Assembly: GCA_016285055.1 (NCBI GenBank)
Contig: JAEEPZ010000030.1
Coordinates: 1-38,168, forward strand
Length of the DNA stretch: 38,168 nucleotides
Direction: 5' to 3'
From: Prevotella sp.
GTDB lineage: Bacteria; Bacteroidota; Bacteroidia; Bacteroidales; Bacteroidaceae
The notes under the pieces were generated by a model. The model was not told the origin of the DNA. It worked only from the letters and a program-made list of their open reading frames with translations, and did not search any database. This document shows positions 24,538 to 33,239 of the stretch, in pieces (within the stretch, counting starts at the first letter, position 1; the number at the start of each line of letters is the position of its first letter). The position numbers and the translations under genes were made by a program.

Positions 24538-24579
24538 AAACGAACCATTCACGCTGATGAATGGCTCGTTTCTCTTTCT
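24538..24579 (+). terminator. Terminator of the HU-like gene
   Basis: AAACGAACCATTCA pairs with TGAATGGCTCGTTT (one mismatch) around the loop CGCTGA and runs into CTCTTTCT. As the stem is almost symmetric it may also serve the converging glycosyltransferase gene. Confidence 0.75.
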
Positions 24580-24593
24580 AAACGACACGCTTT

Positions 24594-24660
24594 CTTTCGT
24601 CAATTGCAGGCGCTGTGAGCGCCGCCCGCCGTCTCCTTTCGTCAATTGCAGGCGCTGTGA
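24594..24660. repeat. 25 bp direct repeat, 42 bp period
   Basis: The 25 bp sequence starting CTTTCGTCAATTGCAGG and ending CGCTGTGA is identical at 24594-24618 and 24636-24660, with a 17 bp spacer (GCGCCGCCCGCCGTCTC). The unit contains the palindrome CAATTG. It lies between the terminator and the stop of the converging GT2 gene. Confidence 0.9.
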
Positions 24661-24680
24661 CCTTTCAAGCAAAAAAACAC

Positions 24681-25652
24681 TTAGCGCAGCAATGGCAGTG
24701 AACGCAGCAGGACGGTACGGCCGATGGAGGTGTTGGTCATGCGGCGGAACCACTTGTATTTCTGCGTGTAGTCGCGGTCGGGTAGGGGGAAGAGACCAAT
24801 CTTGCCCAGGTCGGTCAGCTGCCGGTCAAGGTAATGGCGGCTCTGCGTCAGCACCATCACATTATATATATAGTCCATGGTCAGCTGAGCCGTGCGCCGT
24901 TGCATGGCTGTGCGCTCTTCAGGCGGCAGCGTGCTGCTCTTTTTATGAAGGCTCACCAGCACATCCTTGGCATCATGAAGGCGCTGCAGCCTGCTGCGCA
25001 TGTCGGTGCGATTGATGGCTGAGGTGGGTCGCTGCCTGTAACAGTAGGCACGCGCTGTGGTGGTGATGACGCGCTCGGCACGCAACAGAAGCTGGGGCGT
25101 GAACTCCTCGTCCTCGCCATAGGCAATGCCTGGCGTGAAACGCAGAGAGCCCAGCATGCTGCGATGGAAGAGAAACGACCACACGGCTCCGTGAATGTTG
25201 TGCTGGCGCATCAGCGTGGCACCAGCCATAGGCCCATCGTCGCGATAATTGATTTTCTGGTCGGGCTTCTCGCAATAGTCGAACATCACCATGTCGGCCT
25301 TGCCATAACGCACCAGGTCGATGACATGCTCGTAGGGTGTGCGCAGCAAGATGTCGTCGGCATCGATAAACTGTATGAACTCGCCCTCAGCCATCTTCAA
25401 TCCCATGTTGCGCGCCACGGCCACACCACGGTTTTTCTGTCGGATATACACAATTTCATCGGCCATTGTGCCCAGTGCAGCGAGGGGACTCTCGTCGGAG
25501 CCATCATCCACGACGATGATTTCGCGTTCAAATGGCCGCAACGACAGCTGGGCGATACTTTCTATGCAAGCACGCAGCATGTCTACAGGCACGTTGTAGG
25601 CAGGGATGATGAAGCTTATCAGCTTTTTCTGATGGTCTCGTTGATATGGCAT
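24681..25652 (-). CDS. GT2 family glycosyltransferase B
   Basis: A 323-residue inverting-type glycosyltransferase with a GT-A fold: FIIPAYN at about residue 14, EIIVVDDGSDESP near 47, RNMGLKMAEGEFIQFIDADDIL near 82-103 (the DAD metal motif) and GIAYGEDEEFTPQLLLRA near 176. It likely transfers a sugar to a cell-surface polysaccharide or protein glycan; donor and acceptor cannot be read from the sequence. There are no membrane segments. The start at 25652 is chosen from the family N-terminus; it lies within the end of the preceding GT2 gene (34 bp overlap), which indicates translational coupling. Confidence 0.9.
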   Translation of the reverse strand: MPYQRDHQKKLISFIIPAYNVPVDMLRACIESIAQLSLRPFEREIIVVDDGSDESPLAALGTMADEIVYIRQKNRGVAVARNMGLKMAEGEFIQFIDADDILLRTPYEHVIDLVRYGKADMVMFDYCEKPDQKINYRDDGPMAGATLMRQHNIHGAVWSFLFHRSMLGSLRFTPGIAYGEDEEFTPQLLLRAERVITTTARAYCYRQRPTSAINRTDMRSRLQRLHDAKDVLVSLHKKSSTLPPEERTAMQRRTAQLTMDYIYNVMVLTQSRHYLDRQLTDLGKIGLFPLPDRDYTQKYKWFRRMTNTSIGRTVLLRSLPLLR

Positions 25653-26518
25653 AATGATTTGATTCCTAAAACATTGATTACAATAGCTTTCAGTCTTTGT
25701 GACAGTGTCAGACCTTGGGCAAAGGGCGACACGTGGCGCTGCTTCAGCTGTGGCTGTTGGCCTGTCAGTCGACAAACATCTGCCTGGATGTTGAGCACAT
25801 GCATATAGTAGCGGTCATCCTGCCACTGAGGCAGCACGCGCAGATGAGCCTCTAAGAGCATCTGCAGCTCGCGGCCAGTGGCTTGGGCAGTGATGCCTTT
25901 GTCGTTGAGGCAGTAGTAGTAAAGACCTTTATCGCAGACTTTCAGGCAGTTAACATTTCTTAAAAGTAAGGGTAGGGTAGAGACGTCCTCAAAAACCGCC
26001 CCTACGGGAAAAGCCACGCCTCGGAACAGCGACCTGCGGAAAACCTTGTTGCAGGCATAGCAATGCTCATAGGCATGGCCTTTGAGCCAGTATTCCCGCA
26101 TGTCCCTGTAGGTGGCTTCCGTGAATGAAAGGAGCTGCTGTTTCGACGAGCCATAGAAACGCCACAACGGAAACTCCACAATGTCGGCTTCATCGGTGAG
26201 CTTCATGACTTCTGCGTAGGTGTCAGCTGCAAGATAGTCGTCGCTGTCCACAAAACCCACAAAATCGCCTTTGGCAACAGCCAGCCCCGCATTGCGTGCA
26301 TCGCTCAGTCCGCCGTTCTGCTTGTGAACGACTGTGATGCGGCTGTCGCGTTGAGCCCACGCGTCGCACAGCTGCGGACAGTTGTCGGGTGAGCCATCGT
26401 CAACTAAAATAATCTCCAGATGGCTGTACGACTGGCTTACGACGCTTTGCACGCAACGGTCGAGCGTTTTCTCCACACGGAAGACTGGAATGATAATACT
26501 CAGTCGCCTATTTATCAT
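25619..26518 (-). CDS. GT2 family glycosyltransferase A
   Basis: A 299-residue glycosyltransferase of the WcaA/GT-A type: SIIIPVFRVEKTLDRCVQSV at the N-terminus, ILVDDGSPDNCP near residue 37, DARNAGLAVAKGDFVGFVDSDDYL near 73-96 (DSD metal motif), and VFEDVSTLPLLLRN near 175 (ED acid/base region). It is cytoplasmic or membrane-peripheral. It lies 18 bp after the nucleotidase-family gene and overlaps the next GT2 gene by 34 bp, making a three-gene unit. The two GT2 proteins are not close copies, so they probably add different sugars. Confidence 0.92.
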   Translation of the reverse strand: MINRRLSIIIPVFRVEKTLDRCVQSVVSQSYSHLEIILVDDGSPDNCPQLCDAWAQRDSRITVVHKQNGGLSDARNAGLAVAKGDFVGFVDSDDYLAADTYAEVMKLTDEADIVEFPLWRFYGSSKQQLLSFTEATYRDMREYWLKGHAYEHCYACNKVFRRSLFRGVAFPVGAVFEDVSTLPLLLRNVNCLKVCDKGLYYYCLNDKGITAQATGRELQMLLEAHLRVLPQWQDDRYYMHVLNIQADVCRLTGQQPQLKQRHVSPFAQGLTLSQRLKAIVINVLGIKSLCHINETIRKS

Positions 26519-26536
26519 AATGACGATTCTCGGTAT

Positions 26537-27988
26537 TTATGGCGCTACATGCACCCTGCGTTCTCCCTGATAACTGACGTTAGCCCTGCGCTGCAGAAAC
26601 TGCATCATAAGGTCAGTGGTCAGAAGGTTGAGATGTTCATCGGAGCCTTCCGGAATCTGACTCGTAGCCACAATATAACTGTTGGTAGCCACCCGGTAAC
26701 GTTTCTTCATGTCCAAGGGCCGTCCGTCTGGTTTCAAGAGTTTCACACTCTCTATGATTCTCGGATTGTCCTTCTTTGTTGTCAACACGCACTGCATCCC
26801 TGCCACGAATGGGAAGCTGAATTTCCGGTTGTGGCAGTAAGACAGCATCATGTGCAGCAGTTCGTGTCCTGTGAGTGTGAGTACGACGGCATGATTGTCG
26901 AAGGGGTCTATCTCGAAAACGTCGCGCACGGTGATGTCGCCTTGCGAGAGACTGTCTATGCGTATGCCGCCAGGATTGACCACCGCTATATCGGCTTGAC
27001 ATTCCTCCTTGAAGGCATCGCAAATCATGCAGCCCAGTTCCTCTGGCACCTCAAAAGGTGTCTCTGCATGAGCAAGGACTCGGCGAAGCTCGGGACTGTT
27101 GCTGAAGAAAGCCACCATCTGTTCCACCGTTTTATTGCGCTGCGAGAAGGCTGGCACATTGATGTATTCGGAGTGTTTGTCGGCGACATGCCATTTCGCG
27201 ACGCCATCATCAGAGCATCCTGTGCTGTCCAATGTGAGTGTGGTGTGCGTAACGAAACGAAGCTTGTTCCTGTTTTGCGTGATGAGGACACCGTTTTCCA
27301 TTTCGTCGCCCTTCAGCTGTGTATGCGTATGGCCGCCTACGATAACATCTATCCAGGGGAAGAGACGGGCCATCTGGCGGTCTTCCTCATAGCCCAGATG
27401 CGACAGCAAGAGGGTGACGTCGCACGTCTTGCTCATCCACTCATACTGCCCGATGACGTCCTTTGCGGGCTGGAAATGGAGTCCTTTCAGGTTGTCGGGA
27501 TGAGTGCTGGGTATGCCGTTAGGCGAGAGTTGGATAACGCCGACTATGCCTACCCGCAGGCCGTTGACGTCAAACACCTGCGAGGGAACAACGCGTACGT
27601 TGGTGGAATCGTCGGCCGTCATATTGGCACAGAGGTATCGGAAATTGGAGAGAAGCGTGAGAGGTGCCAGCGAATGGACATCGAAATCATGGTTGCCTAA
27701 AGCCGATGCGCTGAACCCCACCTGATTCATCAGCGCCACCATAGGATAAGCAGGTATCTCGTAGCGGTCGCTCACAGGATCGCCCGTGCGGTTATCGCCG
27801 CCGGAAAGAACCAGCAAGTCAGGATAGAGCGCACGCAGGCTGTCGGCAATGGCTGCCAGCTGGGGGAAGTTCCAGACAGTGGCATGCATGTCGTTAGCAG
27901 ACAGGATATGCACCTCACGCCTGCCAGCATACAGGTGGACGCAGACCAGCCAAAGCGCCAGCCACAGCAGCAATGAGCGTATTTTCAT
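26537..27988 (-). CDS. 5'-nucleotidase / UshA-family metallophosphatase, exported
   Basis: A 483-residue periplasmic enzyme that likely hydrolyses nucleotides or related phosphoesters. A signal peptide covers residues 1-21. The calcineurin-like domain has all the metal ligands: Asp33 and His35 (ANDMHA), Asp65 (GGDNRTG), Asn99-His100 (LGNHDFD), His197, and His220/His222 (GGHTHT). The C-terminal 5'-nucleotidase domain (about residues 310-483) has NPGGIRID and the FPFVAGMQ region. Length is typical of the family. It is first in a unit with the two GT2 genes and shares a short divergent promoter region with the GH35 gene. Confidence 0.93.
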   Translation of the reverse strand: MKIRSLLLWLALWLVCVHLYAGRREVHILSANDMHATVWNFPQLAAIADSLRALYPDLLVLSGGDNRTGDPVSDRYEIPAYPMVALMNQVGFSASALGNHDFDVHSLAPLTLLSNFRYLCANMTADDSTNVRVVPSQVFDVNGLRVGIVGVIQLSPNGIPSTHPDNLKGLHFQPAKDVIGQYEWMSKTCDVTLLLSHLGYEEDRQMARLFPWIDVIVGGHTHTQLKGDEMENGVLITQNRNKLRFVTHTTLTLDSTGCSDDGVAKWHVADKHSEYINVPAFSQRNKTVEQMVAFFSNSPELRRVLAHAETPFEVPEELGCMICDAFKEECQADIAVVNPGGIRIDSLSQGDITVRDVFEIDPFDNHAVVLTLTGHELLHMMLSYCHNRKFSFPFVAGMQCVLTTKKDNPRIIESVKLLKPDGRPLDMKKRYRVATNSYIVATSQIPEGSDEHLNLLTTDLMMQFLQRRANVSYQGERRVHVAP

Positions 27989-28010
27989 AGTCCTTTTCTA
28001 TTTTCAAATG

Positions 28011-28044
28011 CAAAAGTACAAAATTTCCGCAAATAAGTTGCAAA
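28011..28044 (-). promoter_or_regulatory. Promoter of the nucleotidase-GT2-GT2 unit
   Basis: Minus-strand -7 box TACTTTTG (28011-28018) and TTTG at 28041-28044 (22 bp spacer). Its -33 end overlaps that of the divergent GH35 promoter, so the two units may influence each other. Confidence 0.6.
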
Positions 28045-28068
28045 AAAACAAAGGAATTTGTACATTTG
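28037..28068 (+). promoter_or_regulatory. Promoter of the GH35-GH2 unit
   Basis: -33 GTTG (28037-28040), 20 bp spacer, -7 box TACATTTG (28061-28068). Transcription should begin near 28075, 15 nt before the ATG at 28090; this rules out the in-frame ATG at 28066. Confidence 0.7.
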
Positions 28069-28089
28069 CAGCTGAATAGTTTATTTGTT

Positions 28090-30297
28090 ATGAAGAAGTG
28101 CTTACTTTCACTCGGTGCGACGCTCCTTTTCATCCTCGGAACGTCAGCGCAAGAACAGAACTGGTTGGGGGCTGATGTGCAGTGGGACCGCCATAGCCTC
28201 AACATCGACGGGCAACGTGTTTGCCCTGCGATGGGTGAAATACATTATTCACGTCTGCCGGCCGACGAATGGCAGCAGGCCGTGAGAAAGATGAAGGCAG
28301 GCGGAGTGACCATCATCGCCACCTACGTCTTTTGGAACCACGTAGAGGAACAGCAGGGCATCTTCCGCTGGGACGGTCAGCGCGACCTGCGACGCTTCCT
28401 TGAGGTGTGCAAGGATGAGCAGATGCCCGTAGTGCTGCGCATCGGCCCGTTCTGCCATGGCGAGGTGCGCAACGGCGGCATACCCGACTGGGTGTTTGAA
28501 AAAGTGAAGAGGGCACGCTCTTTAGACACTGCCTTCCTCGGTTTTGTCGAGCGGCTGTACCGACAGATTTTCACCCAGGTGCAGGGGCTGCAGTGGAAAG
28601 ACGGCGGCCCCCTGATGGCCTGCCAGTTTGATAACGAATACCGCGGTTCGGGCGACTATCTCATGGCGCTGAAGAAACTGGCTCTCGGCATCGGCTTCGA
28701 CCTGCCCTTCTACACCCGCACCGGCTGGCCTGAGCTTTCCAAGCCTGTGCCCTTCGGCGAGATGCTGCCCCTCTATGGCGACTATGCCGACGGCTTCTGG
28801 GAGCGCACCTTGGGCGAGACCGACGGCAACTACTACAAGGCGTTCCATTTCAAAAAATCTCCCATTCCATCAACCGAGATGGGCGAAGTACCTCAAGCCC
28901 CCCCTTCGTCCCCCGTGGGGGACACTCTTGCTGGCAAGCCCGCACACAAGTCAAATGAAGCCCCCTCGGGGGCCGTAGGGGGGGCTTCCTACCCCTACTT
29001 CACCTGCGAATTGGGCGGAGGCATGGCCACAGCCTATCACCGCCGACCCTACCTCTACCCCGAGGATGCCTACTCGATGGCGTTGGTGAAGCTGGGCAGC
29101 GGCTCCAACCTCTTAGGCTACTACATGTATCACGGAGGCACCAACCCCGAAGGTCTCACCTATCTGAATGAGAATCAGCGCACTCCAGCCACGAACTACA
29201 ACGACATGCCTGTGAAGAACTATGACTTCCAGGCTCCTTTGGGCGAGTTCGGGCAGACCTATCCCCAATACTATATGCTGCGTCCGCTGCACCTCTTCAT
29301 GCAGGACTACGGCGAACTGCTGGCACCGATGGAGGCCACCCTTTCTTCCTCCGAGGGGGAAACAATAGTCAAGGGCGATGACAGCCATCTGCGCTGGGCG
29401 GTGCGTTCAAATGCGGCCTCCTCGGGAGCCGACGGCGGGGCTTCCGCCTTCATCTTCATCAACAACTACGAGCGGCTACAGAACCTGTCGGCCAAGCGCA
29501 ACGTTCAGCTGTCGGCCTGCGGCATCACCCTACCCCACCTCAACATCCCCGCCGGATGCATGGCCATCCTGCCAGTCAACATCCATAACATCCGCTATGC
29601 AACGGCGCAGCTGGTGGCCCATCGCGATGGCAACATCTACATGATGCAGATTCCCGGTCTGCCCACCACCATTGCCATGAAGAACGGCAAGACCCTGCGC
29701 CATGTGAAAGCCCTCGGAGCATCCAAGCCCGTCTGCGAGAACATCTACCTGTTGACGAAAGATGAAGCCGAGCACCTGTTCTTGGCCCCAACAGCCCCCC
29801 TTTCGTCCCCCGAGGGGGACACTCTTGCTGGCAAGCCCGCCCACAAGTCAAATGAAGCCCCCTCGGGGGCCGTAGGGGGGGCTTTGGGGGCTTCTGGGCC
29901 TTTATATAATAAGGTACGCGAGGCAGGCCCGCTGCGCACCATCACCATCGGCAAGCAGAAGGTGGCCGAGGAGCCGCAGGACGAGGACTTTGAGCAGGCC
30001 GCCATCTATCGCATCACACTACCTGAAACCGCTCTCACCTCCCAACGCCCGCTTCTGCTAAGAATCGACTATCGTGGCGACGTTGCCCGTCTGTATGCCG
30101 ACGGAAAGCTTGTTGCCGACAATTTCTACTATGGCCGTCCGTTCCTCTTCGGTCTGTGGCGCCTGCCCGAGGGTATCCGCGAACTGGAGCTCCGCATCCT
30201 TCCCCTGCAAAAGGACGCCCCCATCTACCTTCCCCGTGAAGCCGACAAGACGCCAGGCGAAGAAGTGAAAAGCATCACAATGAACTATATGTATTAA
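28090..30297 (+). CDS. GH35 beta-galactosidase with repeat-derived inserts
   Basis: A 735-residue exported GH35 enzyme, probably releasing beta-linked galactose from plant or host glycans. A signal peptide occupies residues 1-20. The TIM-barrel landmarks are PAMGEIHYSRLPADEW, IATYVFWNHVE and RIGPFCHGEVRNGGIPDW; the acid/base Glu183 is in DNEY and the nucleophile Glu307 in FTCELGGG. Three peptides of the form SSPEGDT...SNEAPSGAVGGA (about residues 270-299, 417-451 and 568-598) come from copies of one palindromic DNA element. The first ends only about 8 residues before Glu307. The C-terminal beta domains include RIDYRGDVARLYADGKLVADN. GH2 follows after 2 bp, so the two act as one unit. Whether the inserted enzyme is still active is unknown. 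Confidence 0.93.
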   Translation: MKKCLLSLGATLLFILGTSAQEQNWLGADVQWDRHSLNIDGQRVCPAMGEIHYSRLPADEWQQAVRKMKAGGVTIIATYVFWNHVEEQQGIFRWDGQRDLRRFLEVCKDEQMPVVLRIGPFCHGEVRNGGIPDWVFEKVKRARSLDTAFLGFVERLYRQIFTQVQGLQWKDGGPLMACQFDNEYRGSGDYLMALKKLALGIGFDLPFYTRTGWPELSKPVPFGEMLPLYGDYADGFWERTLGETDGNYYKAFHFKKSPIPSTEMGEVPQAPPSSPVGDTLAGKPAHKSNEAPSGAVGGASYPYFTCELGGGMATAYHRRPYLYPEDAYSMALVKLGSGSNLLGYYMYHGGTNPEGLTYLNENQRTPATNYNDMPVKNYDFQAPLGEFGQTYPQYYMLRPLHLFMQDYGELLAPMEATLSSSEGETIVKGDDSHLRWAVRSNAASSGADGGASAFIFINNYERLQNLSAKRNVQLSACGITLPHLNIPAGCMAILPVNIHNIRYATAQLVAHRDGNIYMMQIPGLPTTIAMKNGKTLRHVKALGASKPVCENIYLLTKDEAEHLFLAPTAPLSSPEGDTLAGKPAHKSNEAPSGAVGGALGASGPLYNKVREAGPLRTITIGKQKVAEEPQDEDFEQAAIYRITLPETALTSQRPLLLRIDYRGDVARLYADGKLVADNFYYGRPFLFGLWRLPEGIRELELRILPLQKDAPIYLPREADKTPGEEVKSITMNYMY
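28896..28986. repeat. In-frame double-hairpin element in GH35, copy 1
   Basis: 91 bp. Outer arms AGCCCCCCC and GGGGGGGCT enclose two inner hairpins, GTCCCCCGTGGGGGAC and GCCCCCTCGGGGGC, joined by ACTCTTGCTGGCAAGC and ACAAGTCAAATGAA. It is translated as PPSSPVGDTLAGKPAHKSNE then APSGAVGGA. Confidence 0.93.
29338..29442. repeat. In-frame double-hairpin element in GH35, diverged copy
   Basis: CCCTTTCTTCCTCCGAGGGG matches CCCTTTCGTCCCCCGAGGGG of the clear copy, and GTTCAAATGCGGCCTCCTCG matches AGTCAAATGAAGCCCCCTCG, in the same order and frame. Translation LSSSEGET...RSNAASSGADGGA parallels LSSPEGDT...KSNEAPSGAVGGA. The middle is longer and unrelated. Hairpins are eroded, so this is an old copy or one under selection as coding sequence. 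Confidence 0.7.
29793..29883. repeat. In-frame double-hairpin element in GH35, copy 3
   Basis: 91 bp, nearly identical to the copy at 28896, in the same orientation and frame (APLSSPEGDTLAGKPAHKSN then EAPSGAVGGA). The arms extend outward as GGCCCCAAC on the left and GGGGGCTTCTGGGCC on the right. Confidence 0.95.
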
Positions 30298-30299
30298 CG

Positions 30300-33239
30300 A
30301 TGAAAAAGATATTCCTATTCTTTTGTTTCCTGTGGGCAGCAACGCTACAAGCCCAGCAAATCGTCAACCTTGAGGGTATTTGGGAATTTGCCATCGGCGA
30401 CACCACGCTGGCGAAGGGCTCTCCGCTTCGCACCAAGTATCATGACTACGTTTCACTGCCCGGCTCGATGCTGACCAACGACAAGGGCAACCCAGTGTCG
30501 CTGACCACCCCTTGGACTGGCTCGCTCTACGACTCCAGCTTCTACTTCAACCCCCGCATGGAGGCTTACCGGCAGGCTGGCAACATCAAGTTTCCCTTCT
30601 TCCTCACACCGTCGAAGCACTACGTGGGCGCTGCGTGGTACAGAAAGCGCGTCTATGTGCCGAAAGACTGGAAGGGCCAGCGCATCACGCTCTTTCTTGA
30701 GCGCCCTCACATCGAGACAACGGTCTATGTGAATGGTCACGAGGTGGGACACCAGATGTCGCTTTCCACGCCTCACCGCTATGATGTGTCCAAATACATC
30801 AAAGCCGGCAAGAACAACGACATCGCCATCCGCGTCTATAACGGCATTGAAAACGTATGCGTAGGTCAGGACTCCCATTCCGTCACCGACCAGACGCAGG
30901 GCAACTGGAATGGCATCGCAGGGCGCATAGAGCTGCAGGCTCAGTGGAAGAAGCTGAACATCAGGAAAGTGCGTGTCATTCCCAGCGAAGACCTCACTTC
31001 CATCAAGGTGGTAGTCGACATCGAGAATCATATACCTGCTGTGCGCGTGATGCCTTTCAACGACTTCTATGTGGAGGCCAATGTGCGCCAGCTGGTGGGC
31101 GGCAAGCCAGGGGAAATACTGATGAGTTCGACGAAAGTGCTGTTCATCGAAGACCGTGTGGAGCTGAACCTCGGAAAAATCAATACGCAACTGTTTAAAC
31201 CCTGGGACGAGTTTCATCCCTATCTCTATCTGCTCACTGTGCTTGCCGGTGACGATGAGTATCAGATTCCCATCGGTCTGCGAAACATCAGCGTCCGCGA
31301 CCGTCAGTTCTACATCAACGGCCGACCGCTCTTCCTGCGCGGCACGGTGGAGAACTGCTGTTTCCCCATGACCGGCTATCCTCCGACCGACGAGGAGGAA
31401 TGGCTGTCCATTTTCCGCAGATGCAAGGAATGGGGACTCAATCATGTGCGGTTCCACAGCTATTGTCCGCCTGAGGCAGCTTTCTCCGCCGCCGACCGCG
31501 TGGGTATCTACCTGCAGCCTGAAGGTCCTTCGTGGCCCAATCATGGCGTGAGGCTGCGCCGGGGCCAGAGCATTGACCAGTATCTGCTAGAGGAATCGAA
31601 GCGCATCGTCGATGAATACGGTCATCATCCGTCCTTCGTGATGATGGCTGCCGGCAACGAGCCTGCCGGTGACTGGGTGACGTACTGCAACGACTGGGTG
31701 AAGCAGATGCACGACTACGACTCCACTCGCGTCTATTGCGGTGCCAGCGTCGGCGGTGGCTGGGCATGGGACGACGGCTCGGAGTATCACGTCAAAGGCG
31801 GTGCGCGAGGCCTCGACTGGGACCGCCACGCTCCTCACAGCGACGATGACTACTTCGCCCAGATAGAATATCCGAGAAACTACAAAGGTCAGGAGCCTAA
31901 CAACACGCCCATCATCGCACACGAGCAAGGCCAGTGGTGTGTCTTCCCCGACTTCAAGGAAATCGGTCAGTACAAAGGTGTCTATAAGCCCGGCAACTTC
32001 GAGATTTTCCGCGACCTGCTGGCACAGAACGGCATGGCCTCACAGGCAGAGAAATTTCTCATGGCCAGCGGCAAGCTGCAGGCACTCTGCTACAAATACG
32101 AGATGGAACGCAATCTGCGCACCAAGGACTATGCCGGTTTCCAGCTGCTGGCCCTCAACGACTACAGCGGTCAGGGCACTGCCTTGGTAGGCCCGCTGAA
32201 CGTGTTCTGGCAGGAGAAGGGCTATGTCGATGCCACCCGGTGGCGTGAGTCCTGCAACATGTTAGTGCTGCTGGCACGATTCCCGAAGTTCGTCTATACC
32301 AACGACGAGCGGCTTCATGTGCCCGTTGAGGTCATGAATGCTTTCTATGCCACAATGGCGCCTACTGCCACCACCTATGAGCTGATACAGAACGACAGCA
32401 CCGTCATCCGCTACGACACGCTCGCCGTCCGCTCCATACCCATCGGCAAGAACATCGACCTTGGCGTCATCGATGTGCCGTTGGACAGCATCACCAAAGC
32501 CTCGAAGATGACACTGAGCGTCAGTCTTGGCAACCAGATAGTGAACCACTGGGATTTCTGGGTGTACCCGAAGAGTGAAGAGTTAAGAGTGAAGAGTGAA
32601 GAGTTGAGAGTGAAGAGTGAAGAGTTGACAACTGCATTTATTGCCAATAGCCTTGACAGTGCTGCTATTGAGGTGTTGCGCAATGGCGGCGACGTGCTGC
32701 TGACTGCAGCAGGCAAGGTGACGCTGGGCAGCGATGTGAAGCAGAGTTACTTGCCCGTGTTCTGGAATACGTCGTGGTTTAAGATGCGCCCGCCGCACAC
32801 CACTGGAGCCTATATCGACACTTCGCATCCGCTGTTCAAGTACGACTTCTCCACCGACAACTGGAGCAACCTCAACTGGTGGGAGCTGCTGAACAACGCA
32901 CAGGTGATGAATCTGATGGAGCTGCCTGCCAGCTATCAGCCCCCCATTCAGCCCATCGACACTTGGCATGTCAGCCGCAAGCTGGGTATGCTCATCGAGG
33001 CACGCGTCTTAGGCGGACGTCTGCTGATGACCACGATGGACATTACGAACGACTTGGAGCACCGCCACGTAGCCCGTCAGATGCGCAAGGCTATACTGGA
33101 ATATATGCAAAGCAATGACTTCCAGCCCACTATCAGCGTAGAGCCGGAAGTCATTCAGGATTTCTTTACGAAGCAGGCACCACCCGTCAACATGTTCACC
33201 AACGAATCGCCTGACGAGCTGAAGCCGAAAATCAATTAG
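30300..33239 (+). CDS. GH2 family glycoside hydrolase
   Basis: A 979-residue exported GH2 enzyme (signal peptide MKKIFLFFCFLWAATLQAQ). The sugar-binding jelly-roll domain is at about 20-220 (WYRKRVYVPKDWKGQRITLFLERPHIETTVYVNGHEVG), an Ig-like domain at about 220-330, and the TIM barrel after that (FYINGRPLFLRGTVENCCFP, NHVRFHSYCPPEAAF). The acid/base is Glu454 in AGNEP and the nucleophile is Glu542 in IIAHEQGQW. The exact sugar is uncertain (galactosidase, glucuronidase or similar). At about residues 758-777 it carries three KSEELRV heptapeptides encoded by a heptamer DNA repeat, between the barrel and a C-terminal domain. It starts 2 bp after GH35. Its stop overlaps the stop of the converging S41 gene. 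Confidence 0.92.
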   Translation: MKKIFLFFCFLWAATLQAQQIVNLEGIWEFAIGDTTLAKGSPLRTKYHDYVSLPGSMLTNDKGNPVSLTTPWTGSLYDSSFYFNPRMEAYRQAGNIKFPFFLTPSKHYVGAAWYRKRVYVPKDWKGQRITLFLERPHIETTVYVNGHEVGHQMSLSTPHRYDVSKYIKAGKNNDIAIRVYNGIENVCVGQDSHSVTDQTQGNWNGIAGRIELQAQWKKLNIRKVRVIPSEDLTSIKVVVDIENHIPAVRVMPFNDFYVEANVRQLVGGKPGEILMSSTKVLFIEDRVELNLGKINTQLFKPWDEFHPYLYLLTVLAGDDEYQIPIGLRNISVRDRQFYINGRPLFLRGTVENCCFPMTGYPPTDEEEWLSIFRRCKEWGLNHVRFHSYCPPEAAFSAADRVGIYLQPEGPSWPNHGVRLRRGQSIDQYLLEESKRIVDEYGHHPSFVMMAAGNEPAGDWVTYCNDWVKQMHDYDSTRVYCGASVGGGWAWDDGSEYHVKGGARGLDWDRHAPHSDDDYFAQIEYPRNYKGQEPNNTPIIAHEQGQWCVFPDFKEIGQYKGVYKPGNFEIFRDLLAQNGMASQAEKFLMASGKLQALCYKYEMERNLRTKDYAGFQLLALNDYSGQGTALVGPLNVFWQEKGYVDATRWRESCNMLVLLARFPKFVYTNDERLHVPVEVMNAFYATMAPTATTYELIQNDSTVIRYDTLAVRSIPIGKNIDLGVIDVPLDSITKASKMTLSVSLGNQIVNHWDFWVYPKSEELRVKSEELRVKSEELTTAFIANSLDSAAIEVLRNGGDVLLTAAGKVTLGSDVKQSYLPVFWNTSWFKMRPPHTTGAYIDTSHPLFKYDFSTDNWSNLNWWELLNNAQVMNLMELPASYQPPIQPIDTWHVSRKLGMLIEARVLGGRLLMTTMDITNDLEHRHVARQMRKAILEYMQSNDFQPTISVEPEVIQDFFTKQAPPVNMFTNESPDELKPKIN
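32571..32627. repeat. AGAGTGA/AGAGTTG heptamer array inside GH2
   Basis: Eight tandem heptamers in a 21 bp higher-order unit (AGAGTGA AGAGTTA AGAGTGA). Because 21 is a multiple of 3, the array reads as repeated KSEELRV with no stop. It is related in style to the GAGAGTT arrays at 16918 and 36208. Confidence 0.92.

Noticed and set aside
26420..27700. Long plus-strand open frame of 426 residues
   Set aside because: It is antisense to the nucleotidase-family gene and the GT2 gene, which have complete catalytic motifs; the antisense product has no recognisable features.
30453..31544. Minus-strand open frame of 363 residues
   Set aside because: Antisense to the GH2 gene; no family features.
33236..33239. 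Overlapping stops of GH2 and S41 as a functional signal
   Set aside because: Convergent stop overlap (TTAG) is common in compact genomes and nothing else marks the site.
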